From Comamonadaceae bacterium (GTDB lineage Bacteria; Pseudomonadota; Gammaproteobacteria; Burkholderiales; Burkholderiaceae_C): 41,448 bases of DNA. Positions 8,522-18,200 of this stretch are shown here, piece after piece. The stretch covers positions 1-41,448 of the forward strand of contig CANFWV010000027.1 of assembly GCA_947450695.1 (NCBI GenBank), in the 5' to 3' direction. Position 1 is the stretch's first letter, and each line of letters begins with the position of its first letter. The translations under genes were made by a program, and so were the position numbers. A model generated the notes under the pieces. The model searched no databases. It worked only from the letters and a program-made list of their open reading frames with translations, and was not told the DNA's origin.

Positions 8522-9211
8522 ATGCCCCATTCCAATCCATACACTGACCCAGTTGCCGAGCGCGGCCCCAAACGCGAGAGGCGCAAGGAGTCACGCCCGG
8601 GCGAACTGCTCGTGGCGGCGCTCGACCTATTCGTTGAAAAAGGCTTTGCCGCCACCCGCATGGAAGAAGTTGCTACACGGGCAGGCGTCTCCAAAGGCAC
8701 GGTTTTTCTGTACTTTTCGAGCAAAGAAGAATTGTTCAAAGCCGTGGTGCGCGAGAATATTTCCGGACGCTTTGAAGAATGGAACGCCGAATTCCTGAAC
8801 TACGAAGGCTCATCCGCCGACATGTTGCACCACTGCATGACGACTTGGTGGCATCGCATTGGCTCGACCCAAGCGTCGGGTATCAGCAAGCTCATGATCA
8901 GCGAAGGCGGCCACTTTCCGGACATCGTTGAGTTCTACCAAAACGAAGTCGTCCAACCGGGCCATGCACTCATTCGCAAGGTGCTGCAGCGCGGTATCGA
9001 CCGCGGTGAGTTTCGCAACCTCGACCTCGACTTCGCGGTTTATGGCGTGGTCGCGGCCATGATGTTTTTAATTCTGTCTAAACACTCAGCGGCCTGCCTA
9101 CAAAGCAATATGTCGTTAGACCCAGACGCCTACATCGCCAATCAAGTGGCCGTTATGCTGCACGGCTTGAGCACAAGAGAGCCGCTCACTGCTATGGTAT
9201 TGCCCAGATAA
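8522..9211 (+). CDS. TetR/AcrR-family transcriptional regulator
   Basis: A 229-residue TetR-family repressor. The DNA-binding domain spans about residues 27-75, with helix-turn-helix sequence GFAATRMEEVATRAGVSKG followed by TVFLYFSSKEELFKAVV. The C-terminal half is a helical ligand/dimer domain with no clear ligand signature (TetR_C type). It precedes a methyltransferase, a rhodanese and a tolC-type gene on the same strand; in relatives such regulators often control efflux or envelope genes. A palindrome just upstream suggests autoregulation. Confidence 0.88.
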   Translation: MPHSNPYTDPVAERGPKRERRKESRPGELLVAALDLFVEKGFAATRMEEVATRAGVSKGTVFLYFSSKEELFKAVVRENISGRFEEWNAEFLNYEGSSADMLHHCMTTWWHRIGSTQASGISKLMISEGGHFPDIVEFYQNEVVQPGHALIRKVLQRGIDRGEFRNLDLDFAVYGVVAAMMFLILSKHSAACLQSNMSLDPDAYIANQVAVMLHGLSTREPLTAMVLPR

Positions 9212-9269
9212 TCGTTCTTGATTCAGTCGGTAAAATCAATTTTTTTCATCCAAGCACGACTCCAGCACC

Positions 9270-9959
9270 ATGAACTACGAACAAGCCCGCTTCAACATGA
9301 TTGAGCAGCAAATCCGCCCTTGGGAAGTGCTAGACAACCAGATCCTTTCGCTTCTGGCCGTGGTCAAGCGTGAAGATTTCGCGCCGCTGGCGCACAAGTC
9401 ACTGGCCTTCGTTGACATGGAAATCCCGCTCCCACCCCATAGCAACCCGAGCCAATGCATGCTGGCGCCCAAAATTGAAGCCCGCATCCTGCAAGACCTG
9501 AACGTCCAGAAACACGAAAAAGTACTGGAAATCGGCACTGGCTCTGGCTACATGGCCGCATTGCTTGGACACCGCGCGCAGCAAGTTATCAGCCTAGAAA
9601 TTGAACCTACGCTGGCCCAAAGCGCCCGCGAAAATCTGCAAAAAGCTGGCGTATTCAACGTCGAAGTACTGCAACTCGACGGCTCCTCACTGATGACTGC
9701 TGGCGCGGCTGAAAAAGCCGGCGTGCAAGGTCCGTTTGATGTGATTTTGCTGAGCGGTTCTGTCGCCGAAATACCTTCAGCATTCCTAGCATTGCTGAAG
9801 ATCGGTGGGCGTCTCAGTGCCATCGTTGGCGAGGAACCCATGATGCGTGCAACATTGATCACGCGCTCCGGCGAGCAGGCTTTCAGCACCACCGAAGCTT
9901 GGGACACTGTGGCCCCGCGCTTGCAGAATTTCCCTGAGCCATCGAAGTTCAGTTTCTGA
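9270..9959 (+). CDS. pcm: Protein-L-isoaspartate O-methyltransferase-like protein
   Basis: A 229-residue class I SAM-dependent methyltransferase of the PCMT family. These enzymes methylate isoaspartyl residues in damaged proteins for repair. The start NYEQARFNMIEQQIRPWEVLD and the SAM motif I KVLEIGTGSGYMAALLG (about residues 84-100) match the proteobacterial PIMT-like group encoded beside rhodanese and tolC. The next acidic motif is visible as SLEIEPTLA. Members of this subgroup may not all have isoaspartate activity, so the substrate is a family-level call. It lies 19 bp before the rhodanese gene, probably in one operon. Confidence 0.85.
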   Translation: MNYEQARFNMIEQQIRPWEVLDNQILSLLAVVKREDFAPLAHKSLAFVDMEIPLPPHSNPSQCMLAPKIEARILQDLNVQKHEKVLEIGTGSGYMAALLGHRAQQVISLEIEPTLAQSARENLQKAGVFNVEVLQLDGSSLMTAGAAEKAGVQGPFDVILLSGSVAEIPSAFLALLKIGGRLSAIVGEEPMMRATLITRSGEQAFSTTEAWDTVAPRLQNFPEPSKFSF

Positions 9960-9978
9960 TCTTTTCCTTCAAACATTT

Positions 9979-10332
9979 ATGATCCCGCAAGTTTCTCCAA
10001 GCCAATTTTCAAGTTGGCGCGACAGCGTGGCAGACACCGCCAACACGCCCTTGACACCGGTGCTGCTCGACGTGCGCGAGCCCTGGGAAGTGCAGACCGC
10101 CTGCGTCAGCGAAGACGGCTTCAAGTTGCTAACCATTCCCATGCGCGAAGTTCCCACGCGGCTGGCCGAGCTTGATCCAGACCAGCCTGTCGCTTGCCTA
10201 TGCCACCACGGCATGCGCAGCCTGCAGGTCGCCAACTTCCTCGTACAAAACGGATTCACCGAGGTCGTTAACCTGCAAGGCGGCATTGACGCTTGGTCGC
10301 ATGAAGTCGACCCTTCGGTGCCACGCTACTGA
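9979..10332 (+). CDS. Rhodanese-like sulfurtransferase
   Basis: A single-domain rhodanese of 117 residues. The N-terminal motif LLDVREPWEVQTACV and the active-site loop CLCHHGMRSL (catalytic Cys followed by a six-residue loop ending in Arg-Ser) are intact. The C-terminal NLQGGIDAWSHEVDPSVPRY is the usual GlpE/PspE-type ending of proteobacterial proteins annotated as rhodanese. It is a cytoplasmic sulfur-transfer protein with an unknown acceptor. It sits between the pcm-like and tolC-type genes, with a short gap on either side. Confidence 0.9.
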   Translation: MIPQVSPSQFSSWRDSVADTANTPLTPVLLDVREPWEVQTACVSEDGFKLLTIPMREVPTRLAELDPDQPVACLCHHGMRSLQVANFLVQNGFTEVVNLQGGIDAWSHEVDPSVPRY

Positions 10333-10382
10333 TTATTTATCTCGGCTATTTTGCCCACTGGCGTTTCCTTTTCAGAACCATC

Positions 10383-11726
10383 ATGAGAACAATAAAAATG
10401 CATGTTCCTTCGCTGCTGTCGTTGGCCGTAGCCAGCATCTGGGCGACTTGCTCACCGCTGGCACAGGCACAAAGTCTGGTTGATTTGTACGAGTCTGCGC
10501 GCGCATTTGATGCGAGCTATCTGTCGGCCCGCTTGCAATACGACGCCAATCTGGCGCGCGCTGATCAGGCTTTAGCGAATATCTTGCCGACGGCTGGTTT
10601 GGCTGCTGGGGCAACGCGGACGGACTTCCAAACCTCCGCAATCCCGGCGTACAGTCGCCCTTTTAGCACTGAATCCGCCTCCCTCAGTGCATCTCAACCA
10701 CTGTACCGACCTGGCAACTGGGCTGCGTATGAGCAAGGTAAAAAACAAGTCTATCTGGCGCGCGCGCAACTAGACAATGCGGAGCAAGACCTGATTGTTC
10801 GCACCAGCCAAGCCTACTTTGATGTGCTGGCTTCACAAGACAGCCTGACCTTTGTCAAGGCCCAAAAAGCGGCTGTGGCAGAGCAACTGGCCTCAGCCCA
10901 ACGCAACTTTGAAGTCGGCACGGCCACCATCACCGATTCGCGTGAAGCGCAAGCGCGTTACGACTTGGTGATTGCCCAAGAAATTGCAGCTGAAAATGAT
11001 TTACGCGTGAAAAAAATTGCGCTCAATCAATTGGTCGGGAAAGATGAAACTCAGCCGCTCGGTCTCGCGGCCCCGCCAACGTTGCCACCCGTGTTACCTG
11101 CCGATGTCAACGCTTGGGTGTTGCAGTCCGAAGACGTCCACCCCAGCATTCTGCAAGCCAAAAACAATTTTGACATTGCTGAGCTTGAAGTGAAAAAAGC
11201 CGAATCCGGCCACAAGCCCACGCTCGACTTGGTCGCCAGCTACGGCGGCACCCGAAATCCCAACGGGACATTCACAGCCATCGTCCCCTCTAACACCACC
11301 ACTACCAGTGTCGGCCTGAGCTTCAATGTGCCCCTCTTCGCAGGCTATGCGACGCAAAACCGTGTGCGTGAGACCTTGTCGCTGAGCGACAAAGCCCGCA
11401 CCGACTTAGAAGGCGCGCGCCGCACTGTCGCTCTGAGCACACGCACCGCTTTTTTTGGTTTGGTCTCGGGGCAAGGGCAAGTCAAAGCGCTGGAGGCCGC
11501 TGAACTTTCCAGCCAAAGCGCACTTGACGCCAACAAACTGGGTTATCAGGTCGGTGTGCGCATCAACATTGACGTCTTGAACTCACAGAGCCAGCTGTTC
11601 CAAACCAAACGTGATTTAGCACGCGCCCGTTACGACGTGCTGGTCGGTGGATTGCGTCTGCGCCAAGCCAACGGCACGCTGAAAACCGAAGACCTGCAGG
11701 CCATCAATGGCTTGCTGGTCAAGTAA
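10383..11726 (+). CDS. tolC: TolC-family outer-membrane channel protein
   Basis: A 447-residue outer-membrane efflux/type I secretion channel subunit. The signal peptide ends near PLAQAQ, followed by SLVDLYESARAFDASYLSAR, the typical first helix of TolC proteins. Two OEP repeats follow: one with QAYFDVLASQDSLTFVKAQKAAV and VGTATITDSREAQARYDL, and a second with FFGLVSGQGQVKALEAAELSSQ and VGVRINIDVLNSQSQLFQTKRDLARARYDVL. The repeats form the trimeric barrel and periplasmic tunnel. No membrane-fusion or inner-membrane pump gene is adjacent, so it likely serves partners encoded elsewhere. It might also serve export of the nearby hybrid metabolite, though nothing links them directly. Confidence 0.92.
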   Translation: MRTIKMHVPSLLSLAVASIWATCSPLAQAQSLVDLYESARAFDASYLSARLQYDANLARADQALANILPTAGLAAGATRTDFQTSAIPAYSRPFSTESASLSASQPLYRPGNWAAYEQGKKQVYLARAQLDNAEQDLIVRTSQAYFDVLASQDSLTFVKAQKAAVAEQLASAQRNFEVGTATITDSREAQARYDLVIAQEIAAENDLRVKKIALNQLVGKDETQPLGLAAPPTLPPVLPADVNAWVLQSEDVHPSILQAKNNFDIAELEVKKAESGHKPTLDLVASYGGTRNPNGTFTAIVPSNTTTTSVGLSFNVPLFAGYATQNRVRETLSLSDKARTDLEGARRTVALSTRTAFFGLVSGQGQVKALEAAELSSQSALDANKLGYQVGVRINIDVLNSQSQLFQTKRDLARARYDVLVGGLRLRQANGTLKTEDLQAINGLLVK

Positions 11727-11738
11727 CTTACCCAAGCC

Positions 11739-13058
11739 TTAAACAATCGGCTGCAATTGCATCAGCGCGTCAACGGTGCGCCTTGCTGCACCACCGTGGC
11801 GCGCGGCGAATTGATGCGCGGCGACCGCTGCAGCTTGCAACTCGTCCTGCGACCGCAACAGCGCTAAAGCCTTTTCCACGCCCTGGGCCATGTCGGCCAC
11901 GCGGTGGGCAGCGCCTTCGACCTCGGCCTTGACTGCAGCCTCCGCAAAATTAAAGGTGTGCGGGCCCATCACCACCGGGCAAGCGCAGGCTGCAGGCTCA
12001 ATCAAATTTTGACCACCCAGTGCTTCAAAGCTGCCGCCCAACAAGGCCAGCTCGCTGAACGAGTAATACAGCGCCATTTCGCCTAGCGTGTCGCCCAGCC
12101 AGACGTCGGCCTGCTGAGCGGCCGCACACTTCGCCGGACCATCGGCATCGGGCCAATTGGAACGGCGCGACACCCGCAGACCTTGTTGTTCAATCAAACG
12201 CTGCACTGTGTCAAAACGCTGCGGGTGACGCGGCACCACCAGCACGCGCAAGCGCGGCCCAACGCCCTTAACCGCCGAACCTAAGACGCCCTGCGCCACC
12301 AGTTGCCGAATGAAGGTGGTCTCTTCGCCCTCCCGCGAGCTGGCCAGCATCAACACGGACTGCTGAAGTTGCGCCCGCCATTGCCGTGCCAAGGCCTGTT
12401 GCGCCGCATCGGGTTGGGCATCAAATTTCAAGTTGCCAAGGACACCCGCCACATGGGCACCGATCTGCTGCAAGCGCAGCGCATCAGCTTCGGTCTGCGC
12501 ATACACAGCGGTGAGCGCACGGTAAGCCGGCCGCGCCAACCAAGCCATGCGTTCAGCACCCGCCAGTGACTTCGCCGACAAACGCGCATTGACCAACACC
12601 ACCGGCACTTGCTTCGCCTGCGCTGTTGCGATGAGTTGCGGCCACACCTCGGTCTCCAGTAAGACACCTATGCGCGGCTTGAAATGCATCAAAAATCGCT
12701 CGACTGCGACCCGACTGTCCCACGGTTGCCAAACCTGTACATCGCCCGGTTGCAACAAGCTGACGCCTTCCGCGCGGCCGGTAGCCGTGCCGTGCGTCAA
12801 CAGCACCCGCAGACCCGGACAGGCTTCACGCCAAGCACGCAGCAAGATCGCGGCGGTGCGCGTCTCACCCAGCGACACCGCATGCACCCAGACCAGCTCG
12901 CTGCTCGTTTCAGACGGCTGATGGTAGACGCCGAAGCGCTCAGGGATGGCCTCGGCATAACCCGGCTCGGCCACCGCTCTGCGCGCCAATTTGCGGCGCA
13001 GCAATGGCTCGGCAGCCTTCATCAGAACGGCATACAGCTTAAGCGCAATGGACTCCAT
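11739..13058 (-). CDS. waaA: 3-deoxy-D-manno-octulosonic acid (Kdo) transferase
   Basis: A 439-residue GT30 glycosyltransferase that adds Kdo to lipid A precursor at the inner membrane, an essential early LPS core step. Family motifs are WVHAVSLGETRTA with the catalytic Glu, LLTHGTATGR, LLETEVWPQLIATA, NARLSAKS and, near the C-terminus, LLGGSFEALGGQNLIEPAA. The start at 13058 (MESIALKLYAVL) gives the usual membrane-anchoring N-terminal helix. In-frame upstream starts to 13103 would add 7-15 residues without family similarity. It lies 68 bp downstream of the phosphohexomutase gene and ends 12 bp from the convergent tolC-type gene. Confidence 0.93.
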   Translation of the reverse strand: MESIALKLYAVLMKAAEPLLRRKLARRAVAEPGYAEAIPERFGVYHQPSETSSELVWVHAVSLGETRTAAILLRAWREACPGLRVLLTHGTATGRAEGVSLLQPGDVQVWQPWDSRVAVERFLMHFKPRIGVLLETEVWPQLIATAQAKQVPVVLVNARLSAKSLAGAERMAWLARPAYRALTAVYAQTEADALRLQQIGAHVAGVLGNLKFDAQPDAAQQALARQWRAQLQQSVLMLASSREGEETTFIRQLVAQGVLGSAVKGVGPRLRVLVVPRHPQRFDTVQRLIEQQGLRVSRRSNWPDADGPAKCAAAQQADVWLGDTLGEMALYYSFSELALLGGSFEALGGQNLIEPAACACPVVMGPHTFNFAEAAVKAEVEGAAHRVADMAQGVEKALALLRSQDELQAAAVAAHQFAARHGGAARRTVDALMQLQPIV

Positions 13059-13126
13059 CCTCGAACAGGCAGAACGCATCGTACTCACGGAGCGGACTGG
13101 CAACGCGACCGCAGCATTTCGGGGCT

Positions 13127-14512
13127 TCAGTGCGCGGCCTCGCCAACACTGGCGTCGGGCTTGACGCTGTGCAGCAGCTGCAGCATGTCTTTTTCAATGC
13201 GCTGTAAGGCCTCGGGCGTTTGCCCTTCAAAGCGCAGCACCAGCACCGGTGTGGTGTTGGACGCACGAATCAAACCAAAGCCATCAGGCCAGTCGACGCG
13301 CACACCATCGATGGTTGAAATTTTCGCGGGGGCCGCAAAACTCACTTGCTGGATCAACTTGTCGACCACCGCATGGGCTTCGCCCTCGGCGCACGTCACG
13401 TTCAGTTCAGGCGTGCTGTGGCTGGTCGGCAGCGCGTTGAGCACGGCGCTGGCGTTGGCGCTTCGGCTGACAATTTCAAGCAGGCGGCCACCCGCATAAG
13501 TGCCATCGTCAAAGCCGAACCAGCGCTCTTTGAAAAAAATGTGACCGCTCATCTCGCCACCGAGCGGGCTGTCCAGCTCTTTCATGCGCGCCTTGATGAG
13601 CGAATGGCCAGTCTTGTAAATATGCGGGATGCCACCGGCTGCTTCGATAGCCGGGGCTAGTTGCTGTGAACACTTCACGTCAAAAATAATATTGCCGCCT
13701 GGCACGCGCGACAGCACGTCTTGCGAAAACAGAATCATCTGACGGTCGGGGTAAATGTTCTGACCGTCCTTGGTGACGATGCCAAGCCGGTCGCCGTCGC
13801 CATCAAAAGCCAGACCCAATTCAGCATCGCTATTTTTAAGCGCAGCGATCAGGTCAAGCAGGTTTTCAGGCTTGCTCGGATCGGGATGGTGATTGGGGAA
13901 ATTGCCGTCAACCTCGCTGAAGAGCTCCGTCACCTCGCAACCCAGCGCCCGAAAAATACCTGGCGCTGAGGCACCGGCAATACCGTTGCCAGAATCGACC
14001 ACGATCTTCATCGGGCGCGTCAGACGAATGTCCGAGACGATGCGCTCAACATAGGCCGGCAACACATCCACTTGGCGACTAACGCCAAGCGCTGCCGCAA
14101 GCGTCCAACTATCGGCCTCCATGATGCGGCGCAGAGCTTGGATTTCTTCACCGTAAATCGCCCGACCGGCCATCACCATTTTGAAGCCGTTGTAGTCTTT
14201 CGGGTTGTGACTGCCGGTGACCTGAATGCCACTGGTGCACAAGGTGTTGGCGGCAAAATATAGCATCGGCGTGGTCACCGCGCCAACGTCAATCACCTCA
14301 ACGCCAACAGCCCGCAGACCGCGCATCAAGGCCGCGCTGAGGGAGGGACCGCTCAGCCTGCCGTCGCGACCCACCGCCACCGTGCGCTCGCCTTCAGCTA
14401 AGGCAACAGTGCCAAAGGCTTTACCCAAGGCCTCCGCAACGTCTTCATGGATCGTGGAAGGCACCACGCCGCGGATGTCATAAGCTTTGAAAATCGAGGG
14501 AGTCACATGCAT
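13127..14512 (-). CDS. Phosphomannomutase/phosphoglucomutase
   Basis: An alpha-D-phosphohexomutase of 461 residues, interconverting mannose/glucose 6- and 1-phosphates for LPS and exopolysaccharide sugars. The start at 14512 (MHVTPSIFKAYDIRG) is chosen because AAGGAACC lies 8-9 bp upstream and AlgC-type enzymes begin this way; the open frame continues upstream without similarity. Signatures are AYDIRGVVP, the phosphoserine loop QVTGSHNPKDYNG (about residues 100-112), the metal-binding DGDGDRLGIV, the sugar loop GGEMSGHIFF and the phosphate-binding C-terminal RASNTTPVLVLRFE. It is a cytoplasmic AlgC/ManB-like enzyme. Confidence 0.94.
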   Translation of the reverse strand: MHVTPSIFKAYDIRGVVPSTIHEDVAEALGKAFGTVALAEGERTVAVGRDGRLSGPSLSAALMRGLRAVGVEVIDVGAVTTPMLYFAANTLCTSGIQVTGSHNPKDYNGFKMVMAGRAIYGEEIQALRRIMEADSWTLAAALGVSRQVDVLPAYVERIVSDIRLTRPMKIVVDSGNGIAGASAPGIFRALGCEVTELFSEVDGNFPNHHPDPSKPENLLDLIAALKNSDAELGLAFDGDGDRLGIVTKDGQNIYPDRQMILFSQDVLSRVPGGNIIFDVKCSQQLAPAIEAAGGIPHIYKTGHSLIKARMKELDSPLGGEMSGHIFFKERWFGFDDGTYAGGRLLEIVSRSANASAVLNALPTSHSTPELNVTCAEGEAHAVVDKLIQQVSFAAPAKISTIDGVRVDWPDGFGLIRASNTTPVLVLRFEGQTPEALQRIEKDMLQLLHSVKPDASVGEAAH

Positions 14513-14702
14513 GAAGTCAGGTTCCTTGGTGGTCACAACAAGGTGTTGCTCAGCCAATGATTGTAGGCCGCGACACGTCCAAACACAGCAGGACAATACG
14601 CCGAAACAAGGTCAGCCGGAACCAAGCTCAAGCGTATTATCAGCCTGCACTTTCATGGGCTGCGCCGCGGCGCATCATGAAAAATCATCTGGGGAATACA
14701 AC

Positions 14703-15239
14703 ATGAAATTCAACGCTTCGATGGTGCAGACCCGCTGCCTAACCCCTCTGGGTCATATGACGCTTGTGGCCAGCGCCAGCGGTCTGGCCGGCGCATGGTT
14801 TGACAAGCAGCGCCACCTACCGGCCGTCTTGGTTGCTGAGCATGCAGACCCAAACGCCCTCTGGCCTGAACAAGCCACAAACCCAACCCTACAAGAAGCC
14901 GTCAAACAGTTGACGGCTTACTTTGCCGGGCAGCAAAATCACTTTGAGCTGCCGCTAGACATGACTGCCGGCACCCCCTTTCAGCAATCTGTCTGGCGGG
15001 CGTTACTGGCTATCCCATCTGGTAGCACCACCAGTTACAGTGCCTTGAGCGCCAGCATCGGACGACCTAGCGCAGTTCGTGCAGTGGGCGGCGCGATCGG
15101 TCGCAATCCGATCAGCATTTTCGTGCCTTGCCATCGGGTTGTCGGCCGTAGCGGTTCACTCACTGGCTATGCAGGTGGTTTGGACCGCAAGTCCGCATTG
15201 TTACAACTCGAAAACACACTGCTAGCGCCACGGAGCTGA
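14703..15239 (+). CDS. ogt: Methylated-DNA--protein-cysteine S-methyltransferase
   Basis: A 178-residue O6-alkylguanine-DNA alkyltransferase that repairs O6-methylguanine by suicide transfer to cysteine. The active-site motif FVPCHRVVGRSGSLTGYAGGL (Cys in PCHRV) is at about residue 141, preceded by FQQSVWRALLAIPSGSTTSYS and AVRAVGGAIGRNPI, the DNA-binding helix-turn-helix. The ATG at 14703 has GGGGA upstream; an open frame extends further 5' through non-homologous sequence. It lies head-to-head with the phosphohexomutase gene across about 190 bp and is convergent with the PKS gene 15 bp away. Confidence 0.93.
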   Translation: MKFNASMVQTRCLTPLGHMTLVASASGLAGAWFDKQRHLPAVLVAEHADPNALWPEQATNPTLQEAVKQLTAYFAGQQNHFELPLDMTAGTPFQQSVWRALLAIPSGSTTSYSALSASIGRPSAVRAVGGAIGRNPISIFVPCHRVVGRSGSLTGYAGGLDRKSALLQLENTLLAPRS

Positions 15240-15254
15240 CTTCGTTGCACCCAC

Positions 15255-18200
15255 TCAGGCGGCCATGTTCTTCACACTGAAAAGCCCTTCGCCCGCAGAG
15301 ATTTCGAGCGCGTTTGGCCATTTAGTCTGCGCATCAGCCCTGGCGAGTGCTTGCCGCAAACCATGCACCAGTTGCGACAAACCCGGCTCCGACAACATGG
15401 ACACATGTGAGCCAGGAACCTCAACCACACGAATGTCACCCCGCAGATGTGCTTGCCAACCCAGCAGTGCTCCCGCATTCAAATACGGTGTGTAGCCCTG
15501 TTGCGCTCGGAACAGGACCATGGGACCACTGTAGGCTGACGCTCGATACTGCTCCTGTGCTGAGACGAAATGACTATACAAATGTGCCGAGGCCAGCTCT
15601 GGCGGCAGCGGTTCACCATTTGACAACTGCGCCATCGCCAATTTGTAGTTGTCTTTCTCCTGCTGAGTTGTGCGTCGACGTTCGGGCCATTCCATCGCGA
15701 ATTTCAAGGACCAATGGCGCATTAGCCAGATTTTTTTCAAGGGTGAAATTTTCACCTTGGCTGCCGCTGGCGCCAACGTGTCCAGCATCGCCAGCAACAC
15801 CACTTCAGCGCCAGTCTGTTTGAGCTGCTGCGCCATCTCAAGCGCAATCACGCCACCGCCTGAATAGCCCGCCAGCCGGTATGGACCGACGGGGTCTACC
15901 GTGCGAACAGCCGCTACATATTGCGTAGCCATGGCCTCGATGGTGGGCAGCAAAGGCAATCGGCCATCAACCCCTTGGGCCTGCAAGCCATAAAAGGGCA
16001 AGTCTGCACCGAGCCGGTCCGCAATCACTTTAAAGTTCAACACATTGCCCGCAGCACCGTGCACACAAAAAAACGGCTTCACGCCGACCCGACCACGGTT
16101 GATTTCTACCAACGCAGACCAACTCTCCTCAGCACAGACATCGGGTTTATCTGTTGCATCGACCTCAACAGCCATCGCTTTGCTCGTCGGCGTTTTGTTC
16201 GTCGAAGTTTTGGCTTTGGCAGCGGCCCGGCCGCGCGCCTGCTCAACCCATGCGGACAGTGCGCCCAAGGTCGGCGCTTTGAAAAGTGTCGCCAGTGGCA
16301 AGTCAACACCGAACTCTTTGCGAATGCGCGCAAACAAACGCACCGCAGCCAGCGAATGGCCGCCGAGGGCAAAAAAGTCATCCTGCAGATCAATCTCTTG
16401 CGTCCCCAACAGCTCGAACCAGACGGCTGCGATCGCGCCCTGCACCGGACTCAAACCGCCGTCACCGGCCTTTGATGCCGTTGTCGCCGGCACAGCGACA
16501 CTCGCGGCTACGTGCGGCATGACAGGCTGGAATGCACGCTGCAACTCTGGCAGTGATATGGAGGTGACCGTGAGGTCACTCGCATACGTTGCAAAAATGC
16601 GTTCAAACAGGGCCGGCGCGTCGTCGCCCCGAATCCCGCAGGCCAACATCGACGCCACCAGCGTTGGGGCTTTGACAGCCGCTGCAGGGGCGGCTTGCGT
16701 CATCGCCTCGGGGGACACCCCGCGCATGCAAAACCCTTCCAACGTGGCCAACGGCGATCCATCGCTAGCGTGCAAACTCACATCAAAGGTGACCATGCGG
16801 TCTTGCAACGGCCCGTTCAGTTCAACCCGGCTGACGCACTGGACTGGCAACGGTGCCACCAGCCGGATACGTTCAATCGACAGCGGCACAAACAGCAGCG
16901 CTTGCCGCGTCTGCGGACCCAACAAATGCAGTCCAAAGCTGGCGGCCATGTCGAGCATCGCGGGATGGCAGGTGTAGGCGCTTAGGTCGGGTGCAAAGTG
17001 AGCCGCCAATTCAAGCTCGGCTGTGCCGCCCTGCCCGTTCAGCTGCATGCGCGCCATGTTCTGCCAGCGCGGTCCAAAAGCGATAGCGCCCGCCTGCGGA
17101 ACTCGACCCTCCACCCAAATACCCGGCCGCAAGGCGATGGCAGGCAGCGGTGAGGCGTCAGGTAACGCGCCTTGAAACAGGCTGACACCCGCCCGCACGT
17201 GTTCTTGCCACGGCGCATCTAACTGCGCGCGGCTACGTACACGGAATTCGTATGTCGCATCGTCCGTCGACCGGTCATTTTTCAGCAGCTCAATGCTGAC
17301 GTCACGCGGCGCGTTGTCATCGAACACCATGGCTTCGCCAAACGACAGCGCCTGCAACTCAATACCACTTCCAGGGTGTAATTGCTGCAGGGCGGCACGG
17401 GCGATTTCGATGTACGCGGTGCCTACGAGCACGGGTCGGCCGGCCACCTTGTGCTCGTTCAGCACCCACAACTTGGCCGGCGTGTAGACCGCTTCAAAAC
17501 GCACGCCTTCCACACTGTCATACCGAACACCGAGCAGCGGGTGAACACTGACGGCGTTGCTGCTGACGTGAGAAGGCAACCGCGCTTCACCACCACCATA
17601 AGCCCGTTGCGCCATGCCGCGGTCGCCCCAGATACCCCAGTGGATGCACAAGCCGTCCGGACGCGACGCCGCCAGCGAATCCACAAAGGCATTCGCCGCC
17701 ACATAGTCGACTTGTCCTGCGCTGCCCAAGGTAACACTTGTGGATGAAAAAACCGCCAAAAAATCCAGCGAACCGGGCGGCAACAGCGCATGCAAGACCT
17801 GTGCACCAACGGCTTTGGCACCCAGCACACGCCGAATGCTCTCTGCGCTTTTCCCGTGAATGGCGCCGTCCTCCAACACACCAGCCGCATGAAAAACACC
17901 ATGCAATGCGCCAAAGCGAGCGCGGCATTCGGCTACAGCGCGGGCCATAGCGACAGGGTCCTGCACATCTACACTTAGCGTGAGGATCTCAGCGCCGACG
18001 TCCTCCAGCGCTAGCAAGCGTTGCAGCAATATGGCCAGGTCTGAGCCGGCGTGACTGGCAACTTTATGCCGCCACTCTGTACGCGCAGGCAAAGCGCGCC
18101 GACTCAGCAACACCAGCTTCGCTTGTTGTGTGCGGGCCAGGTACTCGGCCAGTTCCTGCGCAATCGCGCCGAGTCCACCCGTGATCAAGTAAACACCCCG

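Noticed and set aside
16045..16977. Plus-strand open frames under the PKS and NRPS genes
   Set aside because: All overlap well-supported synthase domains and have low-complexity, Arg/Ala/Pro-rich products without family resemblance.
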